A DNA stretch of 5,893 nucleotides. It comes from an uncultured Collinsella sp. GTDB lineage: Bacteria; Actinomycetota; Coriobacteriia; Coriobacteriales; Coriobacteriaceae. The notes under the pieces were generated by a model. The model did no database searches and had not been told where the DNA came from. It saw only the letters and a program-made list of their open reading frames with translations. This document shows positions 4,720-5,893 of the stretch, piece after piece (position 1 is the stretch's first letter; every line of letters starts with the position of its first letter). The DNA lies in contig CAUBWQ010000067.1 of the NCBI GenBank assembly GCA_958439775.1, forward strand, positions 1-5,893, read 5' to 3'. A program made the position numbers and the translations under genes.

Positions 4720-5893
4720 ATGACTCAGACAAGGCAAGACGGCATCACGCTCAAGCAGTGGCTCCCACTCGTCGGGCTCACCTGCTGTGCGTTCGTGTTC
4801 AACACGTCGGAGTTTATGCCCATCGGCCTTTTGACTGATATCGCCGCGTCGTTCTCGCTCACCGAGGCCCAGGCGGGCATCATGATCTCGGTCTATGCCT
4901 GGGGCGTCATGCTGCTGTCGCTGCCGCTCATGGTGTTCGCCTCGCGCTTTGAGTTCAAGCGGATGCTGCTGGGCGTGCTGGCCGTGTTCTCGCTCGGTCA
5001 GTTCCTGTCCGCTGTGGCGCCGACCTATCCCATCCTGGTCTGCGCGCGCCTGGTGGTCGCTTGCGCACATGCCGTGTTCTGGTCAGTCGCCTCGATTATG
5101 GCCTCGCGCCTGGTCGACACTCGCCACGGCGCGCTCGCCATCAGCATGATCGCTACGGGCTCGTCCATCGCGCAGATCTTTGGCCTGCCTCTCGGTCGCG
5201 CCATTGGCTTGGCCGTGGGCTGGCGCATGACGTTTGCCGTGGTCGGGGGCCTCTCAGCCATCGCGGTCGTCTACCAGGCAGCGGTGTTCCCGGCCATGCC
5301 GGCGGGTGAGCGCTTTACCGTCAAACAGCTGCCCGAGCTGCTCAAGAACCCGCTCCTCATCGCGCTCTACGCAGTCACGGTCTTCATGGCGACCGGCTAT
5401 TACGCAAGCTACAGCTATGTCGAGCCCTTCCTGGCGCAGGTCGCGCACGTCGATGCGGGCGCCATTACCATGACGCTGACGGCGTTTGGCTGCTCTGGTT
5501 TGCTCGGAAGCTGGCTGTTTGGCCGCCTGTTCGATGGGCATCGCTTCCCGTTCTTGGCTATCACGCTCTCCGGCGTGCCGGTGGCCCTGCTGCTCATGGG
5601 GCCGGCCGCATCGTCGCTCGTGACAGTGCTTGCCGTCTGCGCACTGTGGGGTTGCTGCGCCACGGCCTTTAACGTGGCGTTTCAGGCCGAGCTCATCAAG
5701 CACACGCCGGCAGATTCGTCGGCCGTCGCCATGTCGATCTTCTCGGGCCTGTTCAACCTCGGTATCGGCACGGGTACCGCGATCGGCGGAGCCGTGGTTT
5801 CGGGTCCCGGTATCGCCTGGATCGGCTTTGTGGGCGGGGCGATTGCCGTCGTGGGCGTCATCCTCGCCATCACCGTGCTGTTTCCGGCCATCC
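4720..5893 (+). CDS. MFS exporter, SotB/AraJ-like sugar-efflux group (3' end outside window)
   Basis: Codes for at least 391 residues and is still open at the window edge. E. coli SotB is about 396 residues, so little is probably missing. It is a polytopic inner-membrane major facilitator protein of the DHA1 drug/sugar:H+ antiporter type. The N-terminal helix carries FNTSEFMPIGLL (27-38), characteristic of this group. After ASRLVDTRHGALAIS comes the helix-5 motif GLPLGR (155-160), then GWRMTF (167-172), a typical MFS segment before helix 6. A more polar central loop lies near 193-210 (PAGERFTVKQLPELLKN), followed by the second helix bundle. The start ATG 4720 has TTGGAG 9 bases upstream. Relatives export arabinose, IPTG-like sugars or various drugs, and the substrate cannot be decided here. 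It is separated from feoAB by a terminator and has its own promoter, so an iron role is not indicated. Confidence 0.88.
   Translation, partial: MTQTRQDGITLKQWLPLVGLTCCAFVFNTSEFMPIGLLTDIAASFSLTEAQAGIMISVYAWGVMLLSLPLMVFASRFEFKRMLLGVLAVFSLGQFLSAVAPTYPILVCARLVVACAHAVFWSVASIMASRLVDTRHGALAISMIATGSSIAQIFGLPLGRAIGLAVGWRMTFAVVGGLSAIAVVYQAAVFPAMPAGERFTVKQLPELLKNPLLIALYAVTVFMATGYYASYSYVEPFLAQVAHVDAGAITMTLTAFGCSGLLGSWLFGRLFDGHRFPFLAITLSGVPVALLLMGPAASSLVTVLAVCALWGCCATAFNVAFQAELIKHTPADSSAVAMSIFSGLFNLGIGTGTAIGGAVVSGPGIAWIGFVGGAIAVVGVILAITVLFPAI

Overview
The window reads as ordinary chromosome from a high-GC Gram-positive gut-type bacterium. My best guess is a Coriobacteriia member, probably Collinsella or a close relative. 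This rests on overall resemblance only: GC-rich codon use, Gram-positive ribosome binding sites, a single-chain FeoA-FeoB, a free-standing glucose-type EIIA, and intergenic DNA packed with imperfect palindromic repeats. No rRNA or other definitive marker is present.

Layout. Bases 1-58 hold nothing I can assign. 59-622 (minus) is a stand-alone PTS EIIA of the glucose family. 623-865 is a divergent promoter region with several small palindromes. 866-1765 (plus) is an alpha/beta hydrolase of the acetyl-esterase type. 1766-2238 is a 473-base non-coding stretch. It contains a long stem-loop followed by a T run (a likely terminator), a palindromic repeat array with an exact 62-base period, and the feo promoter with two tandem operator-like sites. 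2239-4599 (plus) is feoAB, a fused ferrous-iron transporter starting at GTG. 4600-4719 holds a strong terminator hairpin whose downstream half merges into the next promoter. 4720 to the window end (plus) is an MFS exporter of the SotB/AraJ-like sugar-efflux group, cut by the window edge.

The four genes look like four separate transcription units, each with its own ribosome binding site and plausible promoter or terminator. They do not form one pathway. EIIA serves sugar uptake and signalling, FeoAB imports Fe(II), the MFS protein probably exports sugars or drug-like compounds, and the hydrolase acts on an unknown ester. I found no evidence of a defence island, prophage, CRISPR array or other new multi-gene system. 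The most interesting material is non-coding: the 62-base array at 1879-2079, the adjacent hairpin with a competing alternative stem, and the paired operator in front of feoAB.
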